64,000 bases of DNA from Vibrio sinaloensis (GTDB lineage: Bacteria > Pseudomonadota > Gammaproteobacteria > Enterobacterales > Vibrionaceae). Location: positions 372,001-436,000 of the forward strand of contig NZ_JWLV01000001.1 of NCBI RefSeq assembly GCF_000808535.1, written 5' to 3'. Under the pieces are notes generated by a model. That model made no database searches. It saw only the letters and a list, made by a program, of their open reading frames with translations, and was not told the DNA's origin. Of this stretch, positions 45,429 through 54,634 are shown piece after piece; the first letter of the stretch is position 1; the number at the start of each line of letters is the position of its first letter. A program made the translations under genes and the position numbers.

Positions 45429-46512
45429 GGCGCTCTCCTTCTACGTTGTCTGATTGTGCTGAAGATTCACTGTTCACTGATAGTCGACGACGCTTAAATG
45501 TCGCCAATGAGAACGCGGTTAAGTACATCGCAACCACCAAAGCCATTAAGTAATGATGCAAACTTTGCTTAGGACGGTAAGTGGTACTTTCATAAAGCTG
45601 GGGCTCTAACTTACCAATCTCATCATAGGCTTTAGCAAGTTCGTCACGGTTGAGCGCTTCAAACGCCTCACCACCGGACTCTTTCGCAATACGTTTGATC
45701 GTATTCATATCTAGTGCAGTTTCACCCACGGTTTGTGGATCACCCATTGCAATCACGTGGATGCGTACATCTTTGGCTTTCGCGACTTTCGCCGCATCAA
45801 TCGGCTCAACGAAGCTTCCGGTATCATTACCATCCGTTAGAACAATGGCGACTTTTTCTTTACTCTCTTCCACGTCGGCACGCGACTTTTCGCTTTGCTC
45901 AAACACCTTAATCGCCAAGCCAATTGCATCACCTAAGTGGGTGCTCTGTCCTGCCATCGCCACATCCGTTTGGTTAAGCAGCTCTAACCATACTTTTTGG
46001 TCTGGTGTGAATGGGGTTTGCACAAATGCCGCATCACCAAACAAGATCAAACCTAAACGGTCACCTTTGCGCGTTTTGGCAAAGTCACTCAAAACTTCTT
46101 TGGCTGCATCGAGACGAGAGATCTTTTCACCGTTTTTGGATGTAAAGTCTTGCTCTGCCATTGAGCCAGACAAATCGACGACAACCATGACATCACGCCC
46201 TAAGCTTTCACGCACCTGTGGCTCGCCAAGTACTGTCGGCTTTGCCATTGCGGTCACGACCAAAAGCCAAGAGATGATGAGCGTTGCGCGCTGCCACCAG
46301 CTCGGAGTCAGTTGGCTTGCGCCTTCTGACGGCGTTTCACCAATGGCGTCCACAAGCTGACTAAAGAACGGCACTTTGATGGCCATTTGTTTGGTGCGGT
46401 AAGCTGGGACGAGGAAATACATTACTAAAGGCAGCGGCAAGATGATGAACCAAAGCGGATGCTCAAATTCAAAACTGCTCATGCCTAGCCATGAAGCAAG
46501 AAGATCACCCAT
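45421..46512 (-). CDS. batA: BatA-like VWA-domain membrane protein
   Basis: A 363-aa membrane protein with an N-terminal helix (WFIILPLPLVMYFLVPAY), a second at about 70-90 and one near the C-terminus (YLMALVVAMYLTAFSLATF). The VWA domain carries a canonical MIDAS: VVVDLSGSMAEQDF (DxSxS), the conserved Thr region (TPFTPDQ) and IVLTDGNDTGSF. It sits between the DUF4381 gene (8-nt overlap) and BatB/C (8-nt overlap). VWA proteins paired with MoxR ATPases typically act in assembly or metal insertion for partner proteins. Confidence 0.9.
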   Translation of the reverse strand: MGDLLASWLGMSSFEFEHPLWFIILPLPLVMYFLVPAYRTKQMAIKVPFFSQLVDAIGETPSEGASQLTPSWWQRATLIISWLLVVTAMAKPTVLGEPQVRESLGRDVMVVVDLSGSMAEQDFTSKNGEKISRLDAAKEVLSDFAKTRKGDRLGLILFGDAAFVQTPFTPDQKVWLELLNQTDVAMAGQSTHLGDAIGLAIKVFEQSEKSRADVEESKEKVAIVLTDGNDTGSFVEPIDAAKVAKAKDVRIHVIAMGDPQTVGETALDMNTIKRIAKESGGEAFEALNRDELAKAYDEIGKLEPQLYESTTYRPKQSLHHYLMALVVAMYLTAFSLATFKRRRLSVNSESSAQSDNVEGERHV

Positions 46513-47056
46513 GGCGACCTCCTTTTAATGCACGCGCTTTGTAGGCAAGCGTGCGCTTTTCAATATTGCGAGCGTTCTCATCGTGCTCTTTCACCCACTC
46601 AGTTGCGCGTTCAAGAAGTTGTAAACGCTCTGTTTTCTCCAGTTCAACACTTGGGTCAACGATACTTTGCAGCCATCGCTTCGAAACTTCATCATCAAAC
46701 ATTTTATGCTTGGGGTTAAGCTCATCTAGCTTGCGTAGGAACGCAGTATCAAACAAGCGAGCATGAGAGCTATCAAGATGAATCAAGACGATTTTCAGAA
46801 TCGAGAACAGCGCTTTCGGCATGCTGGCGTCATCGGGTTTTAAACGAGAAATCGCTTCAATGGCTTCTTTACGGTAACGGTTATCGAACCAATGGTGTGC
46901 CAAGCGGTAGCCTAAATACATAAGTACAATCGCGCCAACGACAGCAAGGATCTTCCAACCGAGGGTTTGTGGTACCCAGCTGACGCTTTCTGGTACCGCG
47001 ACGTCATGCAGCTCACGCAGAATATACGTGCTTGGAGGCGTGTGTAAGTCTGTCAT
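46505..47056 (-). CDS. DUF4381 protein of the Bat operon
   Basis: A 183-aa single-pass protein: a short N-terminal region with HTPPSTYILRELHDVAVPESVSWVPQTLGW, one TM helix (ILAVVGAIVLMYLGYRLAHHWF), and a helical cytoplasmic domain rich in charged residues (EAISRLKPDDASMPKALFSILKIVL). DUF4381 proteins regularly stand between DUF58 and the first VWA protein in MoxR-Bat operons, as here. It overlaps batA by 8 nt, and its start directly abuts the DUF58 stop. Function unknown; a structural role in the complex is inferred. Confidence 0.82.
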   Translation of the reverse strand: MTDLHTPPSTYILRELHDVAVPESVSWVPQTLGWKILAVVGAIVLMYLGYRLAHHWFDNRYRKEAIEAISRLKPDDASMPKALFSILKIVLIHLDSSHARLFDTAFLRKLDELNPKHKMFDDEVSKRWLQSIVDPSVELEKTERLQLLERATEWVKEHDENARNIEKRTLAYKARALKGGRHG

Positions 47057-48019
47057 TTATCGGCCTCCTACGAGTTTTTGGAATTGAGTAATGTGGTCAC
47101 CTGTTGTATCGATTTCGATATGAGGCAGCTTTTTGATCGCCATGAGTTGTGCCAGTGATTGACGTTGTAACTGAGCTTTCTCAACCAAACTGGCGCTGGC
47201 TGCATCGACTTTGGCTTTACTGTCTAGGTTGAGTTGGTAACGACCATCACCAATCACCCATTTCACTTTCGCCAAATCTTGCGGAAGCGACTGCTCTAAA
47301 GGATCGCTTACCATCACCGCGAGCACATCGTTGTGCTGTTGAAGTTGCTTAAGATGGTCAAGGTGGTGCTCTTCGCAATCGCGCCAATCACTGATGAAAA
47401 TCAGCGTGGATTGTTTTAGCTTCATCCGTTTGATGAGCTCAATCCATTTACTGAACGTCACTTTGTCTGAATCTAACGAGTCCACATTTAAGCGCTGATT
47501 GGCCTGAGAGAGTCGTTTCAATTGAGCGAGCAAATCGTTTTGGGAACGCTGAGCTTTGCTATGATATAGAGCGGAGTCAGAGGCGATAACAAATCCGACT
47601 CGGTCACCGTCTTTCAATACTCGCCAACCACACATTGCCGCCACTTCAGCAGCAACCACGGATTTCATGACCTCGGTAGAGGCGAAAAACATCGCACTGC
47701 GCTGATCAACGCAAACAATCACATTGCGGTCTTTTTCTTCGGTGTAACTACGCACATGGGGCTTGCCTGTGCGCATGGTGACTTCCCAATCTAGGTTTCG
47801 GATGTCGTCCCCTAGCTGGTAATGACGCAGCTCTTCGAAGTTCAGTCCACGCCCACGGAATAATGAGTTGTGCCGCCCAGAAAGCACACTGCCCGCTTTT
47901 AAGTGAGGCAGCAGGCTGAAGGATTCGGCTTGTGCTTGTAAACGCACCAATCGTGAGTAATCGCAATACAAGCGAGGGTCGAGCCCTTGGGATTGAGGAG
48001 CAAGCGTTGGCTTTGCCAT
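47057..48019 (-). CDS. DUF58 protein of the Bat operon
   Basis: A 320-aa cytoplasmic protein with a DUF58 core: SVLSGRHNSLFRGRGLNFEELRHYQLGDDIRNLDWEVTMRTGKPHVRSYTEEKDRNVIVCVDQR. The signature is the stretch from GRGLNFEELR through RSYTEEKDR. The later part has a VWA-like arrangement (STLIFISDWRD, LAVMVSDPLEQ). It follows moxR after 12 nt. DUF58 proteins are constant partners of MoxR ATPases; a role bridging ATPase and membrane VWA proteins is inferred. Confidence 0.88.
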   Translation of the reverse strand: MAKPTLAPQSQGLDPRLYCDYSRLVRLQAQAESFSLLPHLKAGSVLSGRHNSLFRGRGLNFEELRHYQLGDDIRNLDWEVTMRTGKPHVRSYTEEKDRNVIVCVDQRSAMFFASTEVMKSVVAAEVAAMCGWRVLKDGDRVGFVIASDSALYHSKAQRSQNDLLAQLKRLSQANQRLNVDSLDSDKVTFSKWIELIKRMKLKQSTLIFISDWRDCEEHHLDHLKQLQQHNDVLAVMVSDPLEQSLPQDLAKVKWVIGDGRYQLNLDSKAKVDAASASLVEKAQLQRQSLAQLMAIKKLPHIEIDTTGDHITQFQKLVGGR

Positions 48020-48031
48020 AGTCCCTCCCGC

Positions 48032-49015
48032 TTATCCGATTTCTACACAATCAAGCAACTCTTGCACGACACGTTGATGATCAACGCCATCGGCAAGTGC
48101 ATCGTAAGAAAGTGAGAAGCGATGTCCCAGCACCGATGGCACCATTGCACGCACATCATCAGGCGTTACATGGTCACGCCCTTGTAGCCACGCATAAACG
48201 CGCGCACATTTGTCTAAGGCAATTGAGGCGCGAGGACTTGAGCCGATTTCGATCCATTTTTGTAGTTGGGAATCGGCGTAACGTTCTGGTTTACGTGTCG
48301 CCATCACAAGCGCCACGATGTAGTTCTCGACTAAATCGGAAACAGTAATGTTTGGTAATTGGCGTCGCGCTTCAATCACGAGCTCTGGTTCAATGTGTTG
48401 TGGCGTCACTAATTCGCTACTGATTTCTGAACCCAACTCTTCGCTGCGCACCAAGCGAATAATGTCACGCTCTGCTTCATCTTCTGGGTAGTCGACGGTC
48501 ACTTTCATAATGAAGCGGTCCATCTGCGCTTCTGGCAATGGGTAAGTACCCTCTTGTTCAACTGGGTTTTGCGTTGCAAGCACCATAAACAACTCAGGCA
48601 AGACGTGCGTCTTATCACCCACCGTAATCGTACCTTCTGCCATTGCTTCTAGCAGTGCAGCTTGTACTTTAGCTGGAGCACGGTTTACCTCATCCGCCAA
48701 CACAATGCTGTTGAAGATTGGTCCCGGTTGGAAGTGCAACTGAGGCTTACCATCCAACTCTTGGTACACTTCGGTACCTGTAACGTCTGAAGGTAACAAG
48801 TCGGGGGTAAACTGAATACGACCAAAGCTGGTATTAAGTAGATTGGCAAGCGATTTCACCGAGCGCGTTTTTGCCGTTCCCGGTAAGCCCTCTAAAAGTA
48901 CGTGACCATTGGTCAGTAACCCTATCACCAAAGCCTGAACCACATGGCTTTGTCCAATGACGCTTTTTTCAGTTTGTTCGATTAATTCATTAATGGCTTG
49001 TTGTGCGTGGTTCAT
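48032..49015 (-). CDS. MoxR-type AAA+ ATPase
   Basis: A 327-aa AAA+ ATPase, first gene of the MoxR-Bat operon. Walker A is LLEGLPGTAKTRSV, Walker B is SIVLADEVNRAPAKVQAALLEAM, sensor 1 is VLATQNPVEQEGTYPLPEAQMDRF, and ARxxLDKC-type elements with WLQGRDHVTPDDV make up the lid. AGGTAG lies upstream of the ATG. MoxR ATPases act as chaperones for partner protein or cofactor maturation, here likely for the membrane VWA proteins. The promoter is presumably in the short gap 49016-49080. Confidence 0.93.
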   Translation of the reverse strand: MNHAQQAINELIEQTEKSVIGQSHVVQALVIGLLTNGHVLLEGLPGTAKTRSVKSLANLLNTSFGRIQFTPDLLPSDVTGTEVYQELDGKPQLHFQPGPIFNSIVLADEVNRAPAKVQAALLEAMAEGTITVGDKTHVLPELFMVLATQNPVEQEGTYPLPEAQMDRFIMKVTVDYPEDEAERDIIRLVRSEELGSEISSELVTPQHIEPELVIEARRQLPNITVSDLVENYIVALVMATRKPERYADSQLQKWIEIGSSPRASIALDKCARVYAWLQGRDHVTPDDVRAMVPSVLGHRFSLSYDALADGVDHQRVVQELLDCVEIG

Positions 49016-49080
49016 AGTCTACCTATTGAGTTTACGGGAGCCTGAGCGTTAAAAGTTGAGTATAAGACTGAAAGTAATAA

Positions 49081-50397
49081 CTAAAGGTTATATTCGCTAT
49101 ATTCACTTGAGTTGTAAGACTTTATTAACCTTGATATGCCAACCAGAATTGGTAGCGAATGGTCAAAGAACATTTTTATTCCCGGACACAAGTAGTTCAG
49201 ACCAGCCTCACCATTCGGCGCGGTAAGTAGCCGATTTTTTGGGCATTCTCCCCAGCAATACTTCAAATATGGGCAATCAAGGCAGTATTGCGGCAAAGAA
49301 GACTTTTTCGCCATGCCAAAGCTATATTGACGAGTTGAGATAGCAATTTCATTCAGAGATCGGTCATGAATGTTAGCCAGTTGGTATTCCGGATAAACGT
49401 AGTGATCACAGCTAAACACATCTCCATTGTGTTCAATCGCTAGACCTTTACCGCAGAACTCTGCGCTAACACACAACTGCGAAGGCATGCCCATCACTTG
49501 CGCGACGGCGGTTTCGAACAGGTTGACCAAGACTCTGCCAAGATCGTTGTTCACCCATTCTTCAAATACAGCAATCAGAAACTCGCCCCACTCTTCTGCA
49601 TCGACCGACCAATCCGTAACAACCGACATCAAATGCCCCGGCTTTGCTAATTCGCTGCCAAGTTTTGGCGACATGTTTTCTTTCCAGAAATGGGGAGCGG
49701 TTTGAGTGAAAGATCGAGGTTCAACACAAGGTGTGAATTGGATATAAGTGACACCGAGTTCTTGAGTGAGAAAGCGATACACTTCGAGCGGATATTTGGT
49801 GTTAAAGCGGTTTACTGTCACCAACGCATTGAATGACACATTATGACGCTTCATCAGATCAACGGCTTGCATGACGCGTTGAAAGGTAGGCTTCCCACTT
49901 CGGGTTTTGCGGTATTTATCGTGGACAAATTCAGGGCCATCTATCGATAGACCAACCAAAAAACCATGGTCATGCAGAAACTGACACCAAGCCTCGTTCA
50001 ATAAAAGACCATTGGTTTGAAGGTCGTTTTCGATGCGAACACCCGGTTTAGCATATTTGTTTTGCAGTTCGACAATCTTTTTGAAGTAATCCAGCCCCAA
50101 CAGTGTTGGCTCACCACCCTGCCAAGAAAACACAATCTCGTCACCGTCTTGGCTTTCGATATAGCTCTTTATGAATGCCTCAAGTGTTGCATCATCCATT
50201 TTTGGTTGAGTGCCTTGATTGAGTAATTCATCTTTGTGCAGATAAAAACAGTACTGACAATCGATATTGCATTTCGCCCCGCCAGGTTTCGCCATCACGT
50301 GAAAACGTCGTTCGACTTTATCACTATTAGATGCAAACGCTGTTTTGAGAGGAGTTAATGCCATTTGAGTAGTATGAATGTGAGTTTGTTTTTTCAT
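49081..50397 (-). CDS. Anaerobic sulfatase-maturating enzyme (radical SAM, SPASM)
   Basis: A 438-aa radical SAM enzyme converting the active-site Ser or Cys of a sulfatase to formylglycine without oxygen. The SAM cluster motif is CNIDCQYCF (CxxxCxxC). FSWQGGEPTLLGLDYF follows, as does the typical QTNGLLLNEAWC and GLSIDGPEFVHDKYR. C-terminal SPASM cysteines appear in CVSAEFCGKG, VFSCDHYVYPEY and YCLDCPYLKYCWGECPKNR. I chose ATG 50397 because the frame upstream (to 50460) runs through a hairpin and is not family-like; no strong Shine-Dalgarno is visible. It lies 95 nt downstream of the sulfatase gene, its obvious substrate. Confidence 0.92.
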   Translation of the reverse strand: MKKQTHIHTTQMALTPLKTAFASNSDKVERRFHVMAKPGGAKCNIDCQYCFYLHKDELLNQGTQPKMDDATLEAFIKSYIESQDGDEIVFSWQGGEPTLLGLDYFKKIVELQNKYAKPGVRIENDLQTNGLLLNEAWCQFLHDHGFLVGLSIDGPEFVHDKYRKTRSGKPTFQRVMQAVDLMKRHNVSFNALVTVNRFNTKYPLEVYRFLTQELGVTYIQFTPCVEPRSFTQTAPHFWKENMSPKLGSELAKPGHLMSVVTDWSVDAEEWGEFLIAVFEEWVNNDLGRVLVNLFETAVAQVMGMPSQLCVSAEFCGKGLAIEHNGDVFSCDHYVYPEYQLANIHDRSLNEIAISTRQYSFGMAKKSSLPQYCLDCPYLKYCWGECPKNRLLTAPNGEAGLNYLCPGIKMFFDHSLPILVGISRLIKSYNSSEYSEYNL

Positions 50398-50426
50398 AAA
50401 GAACGATCTCGAAAGCAGAAGAAAGT

Positions 50427-50447
50427 CAGCGCCCAAGTTGGGCGCTG
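50427..50447 (-). terminator. Hairpin between sulfatase and maturase genes
   Basis: Perfect 9-bp stem cagcgccca (50427-50435) and tgggcgctg (50439-50447) with a 3-nt loop. It is followed on the minus strand by a pyrimidine-rich stretch rather than a pure T-run, so attenuation that lowers maturase expression relative to sulfatase is more likely than full termination. Confidence 0.5.
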
Positions 50448-50492
50448 TATTTAAGGGCAATAACTAGGGCCTATCGCCCTAAGGACAAAACG

Positions 50493-52010
50493 TTATTTCG
50501 GTACAAACGAGCCTGGAGCCATACGCGGCGGGTACTCTTTGAAGGTTTCCATGACCTCTTTTACTTTTTCGACCGCAGGCATCATCAAGAATGAACGCTC
50601 GTACATCCAACGGTCGTAACCCAAACCAGTATCGCCACGCTCAAATGGGTCGATACTCAAATCATAGATTTGTGGTACACGGAGTTTGGTAAATGGTTTC
50701 TTCCAGATATCCAAACCGGTTTCGTTTTCTTGGATCATGAAGTGGTACTTGTAATTACCGTAACGCAGAGCCAGTAAATCGCCGTCATCACTCCAGTAAA
50801 CAAACTCGTTACGCGCAGACTTGTCCGTTTTACCTGTTAGGTATGGCAATTGGTTGTAACCGTCTAAGTGAACGTTGTAGTTCATATCGCCCACTTTCTT
50901 GCCTTTCAACAGTTCTTCTTTGACGTTACTGTTGCCCGCTGCAGCCACCAAGGTTGGTAAGAAGTCTTCCAGAGACACAATGCCGTTAAGCGTCGTACCC
51001 GCTTGGATATGGCCCGGCCACTTAATCAATGCGGGAACGCGGAAGCCACCTTCCCAACCGGTGTTTTTCTCACTACGGAATGGCGTCATACCAGCATCTG
51101 GCCACAAGTTGATCATTGGACCGTTATCCGTGGTGTAAACAATGATTGTGTTGTCATCGACGCCAAGCTCTTTAATCTTATTGAGCAAGTGACCAATTTG
51201 ATCATCATGTTGCTTCACACCATCGGCGTAGAAACCTGCGCCTGTTTTACCTTTGTAGTCGTCTGGAACATGCGTGAAGTTGTGCATGCGCGTGGTGTTA
51301 AACCACGTAAAGAATGGCTTGTCGGCTTTGACTTGTTTCTCGATAAACTTCTCAGCTTCATCTAGGAACTCGTCATCAACCGTTTCCATGCGTTTGCGCG
51401 TCAATGGACCCGTATCTTCAATCTTGCCATCCGCATAAGAGTGGATCACACCACGAGGACCGAACTTCTTCTTAAATTCAGGATCTTGTGGGTAGTCTAC
51501 GTTCTCTGGCTCTTCTTCTGCATTTAAGTGGTAAAGATTGCCAAAGAACTCGTCGAAACCGTGGTTGGTCGGCAAGTGTTCATCGCGATCGCCAAGGTGG
51601 TTTTTACCAAATTGACCCGTTGCGTAACCAAGGTCACGTAGCAGTGTCGCAATAGTTGGATCTTTCTTAGAAATCCCTTCTTTCGCTCCTGGCAAACCTA
51701 CCTTAGACAAGCCGGTACGTTTTGGCATTTGTCCCGTGATGAACGCAGAGCGACCTGCGGTTGAGCTTTGCTGAGCGTAGAAATTGGTAAACTTAGCACC
51801 GTCTCTTGCAATGCTGTCAATATTTGGTGTGCTGTAAGCCAGCATGCCACCGTTGTATGCACTCAAGTTCCAGTAACCGACATCATCACCAAAGATAACG
51901 AGAATGTTAGGCTGTTCTGCCGAATAAGCGGTCGCTGATGCCGCTCCAATCGCAAGCGTACAAGCGTTTAATACCAGCTTTTTGCCGCGTTTTTTATCGT
52001 GGTTTGCCAT
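50493..52010 (-). CDS. Ser-type sulfatase, exported
   Basis: A 505-aa sulfatase of the alkaline-phosphatase superfamily. The ATG at 52010 has GGAG upstream and starts a signal peptide (KKLVLNACTLAIGAASATAYSAEQ); the frame extends to 52064 but those residues are unlike a signal. Metal-site residues are in ILVIFGDDVGYWNLSAY and VYTTDNGPM. The modification motif is S-T-A-G-R, with Ser83 in the position that becomes formylglycine, i.e. the Ser-type rather than Cys-type. Ser-type sulfatases depend on an anaerobic maturase, which is the next gene. It probably acts in the periplasm on a sulfate ester; substrate unknown. Confidence 0.9.
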   Translation of the reverse strand: MANHDKKRGKKLVLNACTLAIGAASATAYSAEQPNILVIFGDDVGYWNLSAYNGGMLAYSTPNIDSIARDGAKFTNFYAQQSSTAGRSAFITGQMPKRTGLSKVGLPGAKEGISKKDPTIATLLRDLGYATGQFGKNHLGDRDEHLPTNHGFDEFFGNLYHLNAEEEPENVDYPQDPEFKKKFGPRGVIHSYADGKIEDTGPLTRKRMETVDDEFLDEAEKFIEKQVKADKPFFTWFNTTRMHNFTHVPDDYKGKTGAGFYADGVKQHDDQIGHLLNKIKELGVDDNTIIVYTTDNGPMINLWPDAGMTPFRSEKNTGWEGGFRVPALIKWPGHIQAGTTLNGIVSLEDFLPTLVAAAGNSNVKEELLKGKKVGDMNYNVHLDGYNQLPYLTGKTDKSARNEFVYWSDDGDLLALRYGNYKYHFMIQENETGLDIWKKPFTKLRVPQIYDLSIDPFERGDTGLGYDRWMYERSFLMMPAVEKVKEVMETFKEYPPRMAPGSFVPK

Positions 52011-52137
52011 AAAAGGGCTCCATAAATCCGTTGCTGCGAATCTTGGTAGAAAATCAGATACCAAGATTTGATTAAGATAAAACTTGTTATTTGACGGATA
52101 AATAGAGTTCAGATACGTTGATATATAAATTTAGTTT

Positions 52138-53007
52138 ATGAGTAACAAGATGGACTTAAACTTGATTCAAACATTTTTGGTGGTGGCTGAGTATCAGTCC
52201 TACACCAAAGCGGCAGACCATTTAGGCCTTACGCAACCCGCGGTGAGCGCTTCGATTAAACGGCTCGAACAAGTGGTCGGAAAACAGCTTTTCGTCAAAC
52301 AAGGACGAGGGATCGCCCCTACTTCGACTGCGTATCAACTCATGCCGCAGTTTCGTCAGGCAGTGAGCATCGTAGACAACGCCATTTCAGAAAGAACCAC
52401 TTTTCAAGTTTGTTGCTCAGAAACCTTACTCCACAGTTTAAATCCGATTGAAAACGTGGTGTTCCACGAGTCTCCACCAGAAAAATACTTACTTTTTGAA
52501 CAGATTCGTCAACAGAAAATGGACCTGGTGATTGATACCATCATCACTAAGGACTCCTCATTCGTGATAGAAACGGCTTACGATGAACCCGCTATGGTGA
52601 TATGTCGCCAAAGCCACCCTAGGATTCAAAGTTCGCTCAGCAAAGAAGCCTTCTATCATGAGAATCACTGTATATTTTCAGGCAAATGGAATAACACGTC
52701 TGGTTTTGAACAGTTGGCAAAAGTGCCGATTCAAGAGCGAAATGTTGAGATCGTGACGTCATCATTAGCAGGTATGGCAATGTATGTAGCGCAACGTGAT
52801 TGCCTCGGTGTGGTGTCACGCTCGTTTGCGATGAAATGGAGTAAAGCACTTAAATTACAAGTGCTTGATTGTCCAATAGAGATAGAGCGTATTCCTTATA
52901 AATTTGTCTATCATAAGCGTGACGAGCACAACCCGACCCATCAACGCTTAAGAGAACAAATTAAGCATCAGTTGGAGTCTACCTATCCAGCACCTATTGA
53001 CTTATAG
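52138..53007 (+). CDS. LysR-family regulator divergent from the sulfatase operon
   Basis: A 289-aa LysR-type regulator. The HTH is LIQTFLVVAEYQSYTKAADHLGLTQPAVSASIKRLEQVV, followed by the effector domain (TFQVCCSETLLHSLNPIENVVF; MDLVIDTIITKDSSFVIETAYDEPAMVICRQ). A second in-frame ATG at 52147 (MDLNLIQ) could be the true start; neither has a clear Shine-Dalgarno. It is divergent from the sulfatase gene with 127 bp between starts, so it is the likely regulator of the sulfatase-maturase pair. Confidence 0.85.
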   Translation: MSNKMDLNLIQTFLVVAEYQSYTKAADHLGLTQPAVSASIKRLEQVVGKQLFVKQGRGIAPTSTAYQLMPQFRQAVSIVDNAISERTTFQVCCSETLLHSLNPIENVVFHESPPEKYLLFEQIRQQKMDLVIDTIITKDSSFVIETAYDEPAMVICRQSHPRIQSSLSKEAFYHENHCIFSGKWNNTSGFEQLAKVPIQERNVEIVTSSLAGMAMYVAQRDCLGVVSRSFAMKWSKALKLQVLDCPIEIERIPYKFVYHKRDEHNPTHQRLREQIKHQLESTYPAPIDL

Positions 53008-53199
53008 AAGTTCTCAAGCGCTGAGCTTTGTTGTACTGTTTTCAGCTCCTTGCTTTGTAGCGAGGTTTCGTCATGAGACCAAGGTAGTTAACTTACTTAG
53101 CCGTTCAGGTCGTAAGTGCCTAATTTAGTTCCCTCGAATTACGCAGCAAAGCATTAGACAAGTAATTACAAGAACTAAAGGGAATATGGCGACGCAAAA

Positions 53200-53229
53200 A
53201 AGCCCAAGAAGTTTCCTACTTGGGCTTTC
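53200..53229 (-). terminator. Rho-independent terminator of nupC
   Basis: Perfect 10-bp stem aaagcccaag (53200-53209) and cttgggcttt (53220-53229). On the minus strand it is followed by a T-run, 21 nt past the nupC stop. Confidence 0.8.
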
Positions 53230-53250
53230 AATGCGTCATTTAGTTAGTAC

Positions 53251-54459
53251 TTAGAGAAGGATAAAAATACCCGCTAAACATGCACTCATTAGGTTGGCTA
53301 ATGTACCCGCAAGCACAGCTTTGATACCGAGGTTAGCAACTTCAGCACGACGCTCAGGAGCAATCACGCCAATCGAGCCAAGTTGGATTGCAATCGAACC
53401 GATGTTTGCAAATCCACACAGCGCAAAAGTAATGATGACTTGAGTATGCTCAGACAAGGTTGCTTTATGCTGGACAAAGTCAATGAATGCCACAAACTCG
53501 TTCATCACAATCTTTTGACCAATGTAAGAGCCTGCCATCAGCACTTCATTTGAAGGAACACCGATCACCCATGCTAATGGCGAGAACAAGTAACCAAATA
53601 ACGCTTGTAGGGTAATACCGCTAAATCCAGCAACTTCACCAAGGCTTTCTAAGCCAGTGTTGACCATCGCGATAACACTCACGAATGCGATTAGCATGGT
53701 ACCCACCGCAACCGCTACTTTCATACCGTTCATTGCGCCGCTTGCAAGTGCATCAATAACATTGCTCTCTTGCGCTTTATCCATCTCAATATCAGATTGA
53801 TTGATTGGTGTATCGCGTTCAGGAACGATGATTTTCGCCATCATCAAACTACCCGGAGCAGCCATGAAACTCGCGGCGATAAGGTATTTGAGCTCTACAC
53901 CAAGACCGGCATAACCACCCAAAACAGAGCCCGCTACCGAAGCCATGCCACCAGCCATAACAGCAAACAGTTCAGAACGAGTCATACGAGATAGGAATGG
54001 ACGAACAAGAAGTGGCGACTCGCCTTGAGAAAGGAAAATGTTGCCGGTTGCAACCAGTGATTCAGCTTTACTTGTACCCAAAAACTTTTGGATACCGCCA
54101 CCAATAAATTCGATGACTTTTTGCATAATGCCAAGATAGTAGAGAGCGGAGATTAGAGCACTGAAGAAGATAATAATAGGAAGGACACGAACAGCGAAGA
54201 TAAATCCAGTATTGGCCAAATCACCAAATAGGAAGCCGATACCTTCATCAGCAAACCCCAAAAGACTAGAAACACCACTACTCAAACTGGTGAGTGCCGC
54301 TTGTCCCCATGGGAAATACAAAACAAGAGCAGCAAATCCAACTTGGAGCATAAGTGCACGAGACACCGTTTTCCAATTGATCGATTTACGACTCTCAGAC
54401 AGCAGTACTGCGCACAACAATAGAACGACAACACCGATTAAACCGAATAAAACATTCAT
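53251..54459 (-). CDS. nupC: Concentrative nucleoside transporter NupC
   Basis: A 402-aa inner-membrane nucleoside:cation symporter (CNT family). Motifs are FADEGIGFLFGDL, GNIFLSQGESPLLVRPFLSRMTRSELFAVMAGGMASVAGSVLGGY, LMAGSYIGQKIVMNEFVAF and the C-terminal FALCGFANIGSIAIQLG. QGESPL and the MNEF region form the nucleoside and ion site in known structures. A CRP-like and a LacI-family (CytR-like) operator lie upstream, consistent with nucleoside-responsive, cAMP-dependent control. It ends at a strong terminator. Confidence 0.95.
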   Translation of the reverse strand: MNVLFGLIGVVVLLLCAVLLSESRKSINWKTVSRALMLQVGFAALVLYFPWGQAALTSLSSGVSSLLGFADEGIGFLFGDLANTGFIFAVRVLPIIIFFSALISALYYLGIMQKVIEFIGGGIQKFLGTSKAESLVATGNIFLSQGESPLLVRPFLSRMTRSELFAVMAGGMASVAGSVLGGYAGLGVELKYLIAASFMAAPGSLMMAKIIVPERDTPINQSDIEMDKAQESNVIDALASGAMNGMKVAVAVGTMLIAFVSVIAMVNTGLESLGEVAGFSGITLQALFGYLFSPLAWVIGVPSNEVLMAGSYIGQKIVMNEFVAFIDFVQHKATLSEHTQVIITFALCGFANIGSIAIQLGSIGVIAPERRAEVANLGIKAVLAGTLANLMSACLAGIFILL

Positions 54460-54587
54460 TAAAGATCACCTCTACAAGCATTCAATAGGTAGCTGGTCCG
54501 GTCCGTGGGGTCATTCACCTTTCCGTGTGACGGCTTGTATTGGCAGAGCACTCGCTCTTAACCGGGCGGAAAGTATAGCGAACGATA

Positions 54588-54603
54588 TGAGATATTCATC
54601 ACA
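54588..54603. promoter_or_regulatory. CRP-like site upstream of nupC
   Basis: TGAGA-tattca-TCACA has the 6-bp spacing and matches the CRP consensus TGTGA-N6-TCACA at all but one position, within an A/T flank typical of real sites. It lies 129 bp upstream of the nupC start. Confidence 0.65.
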
Positions 54604-54634
54604 TTTTTTGACGCAAACGTTCAAGCGTTCATTC

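Noticed and set aside
45650..46360. 236-codon plus-strand open frame opposite batA
   Set aside because: Ser/Thr-rich product with no domain, lying fully antisense to a well-supported VWA gene; typical shadow frame.
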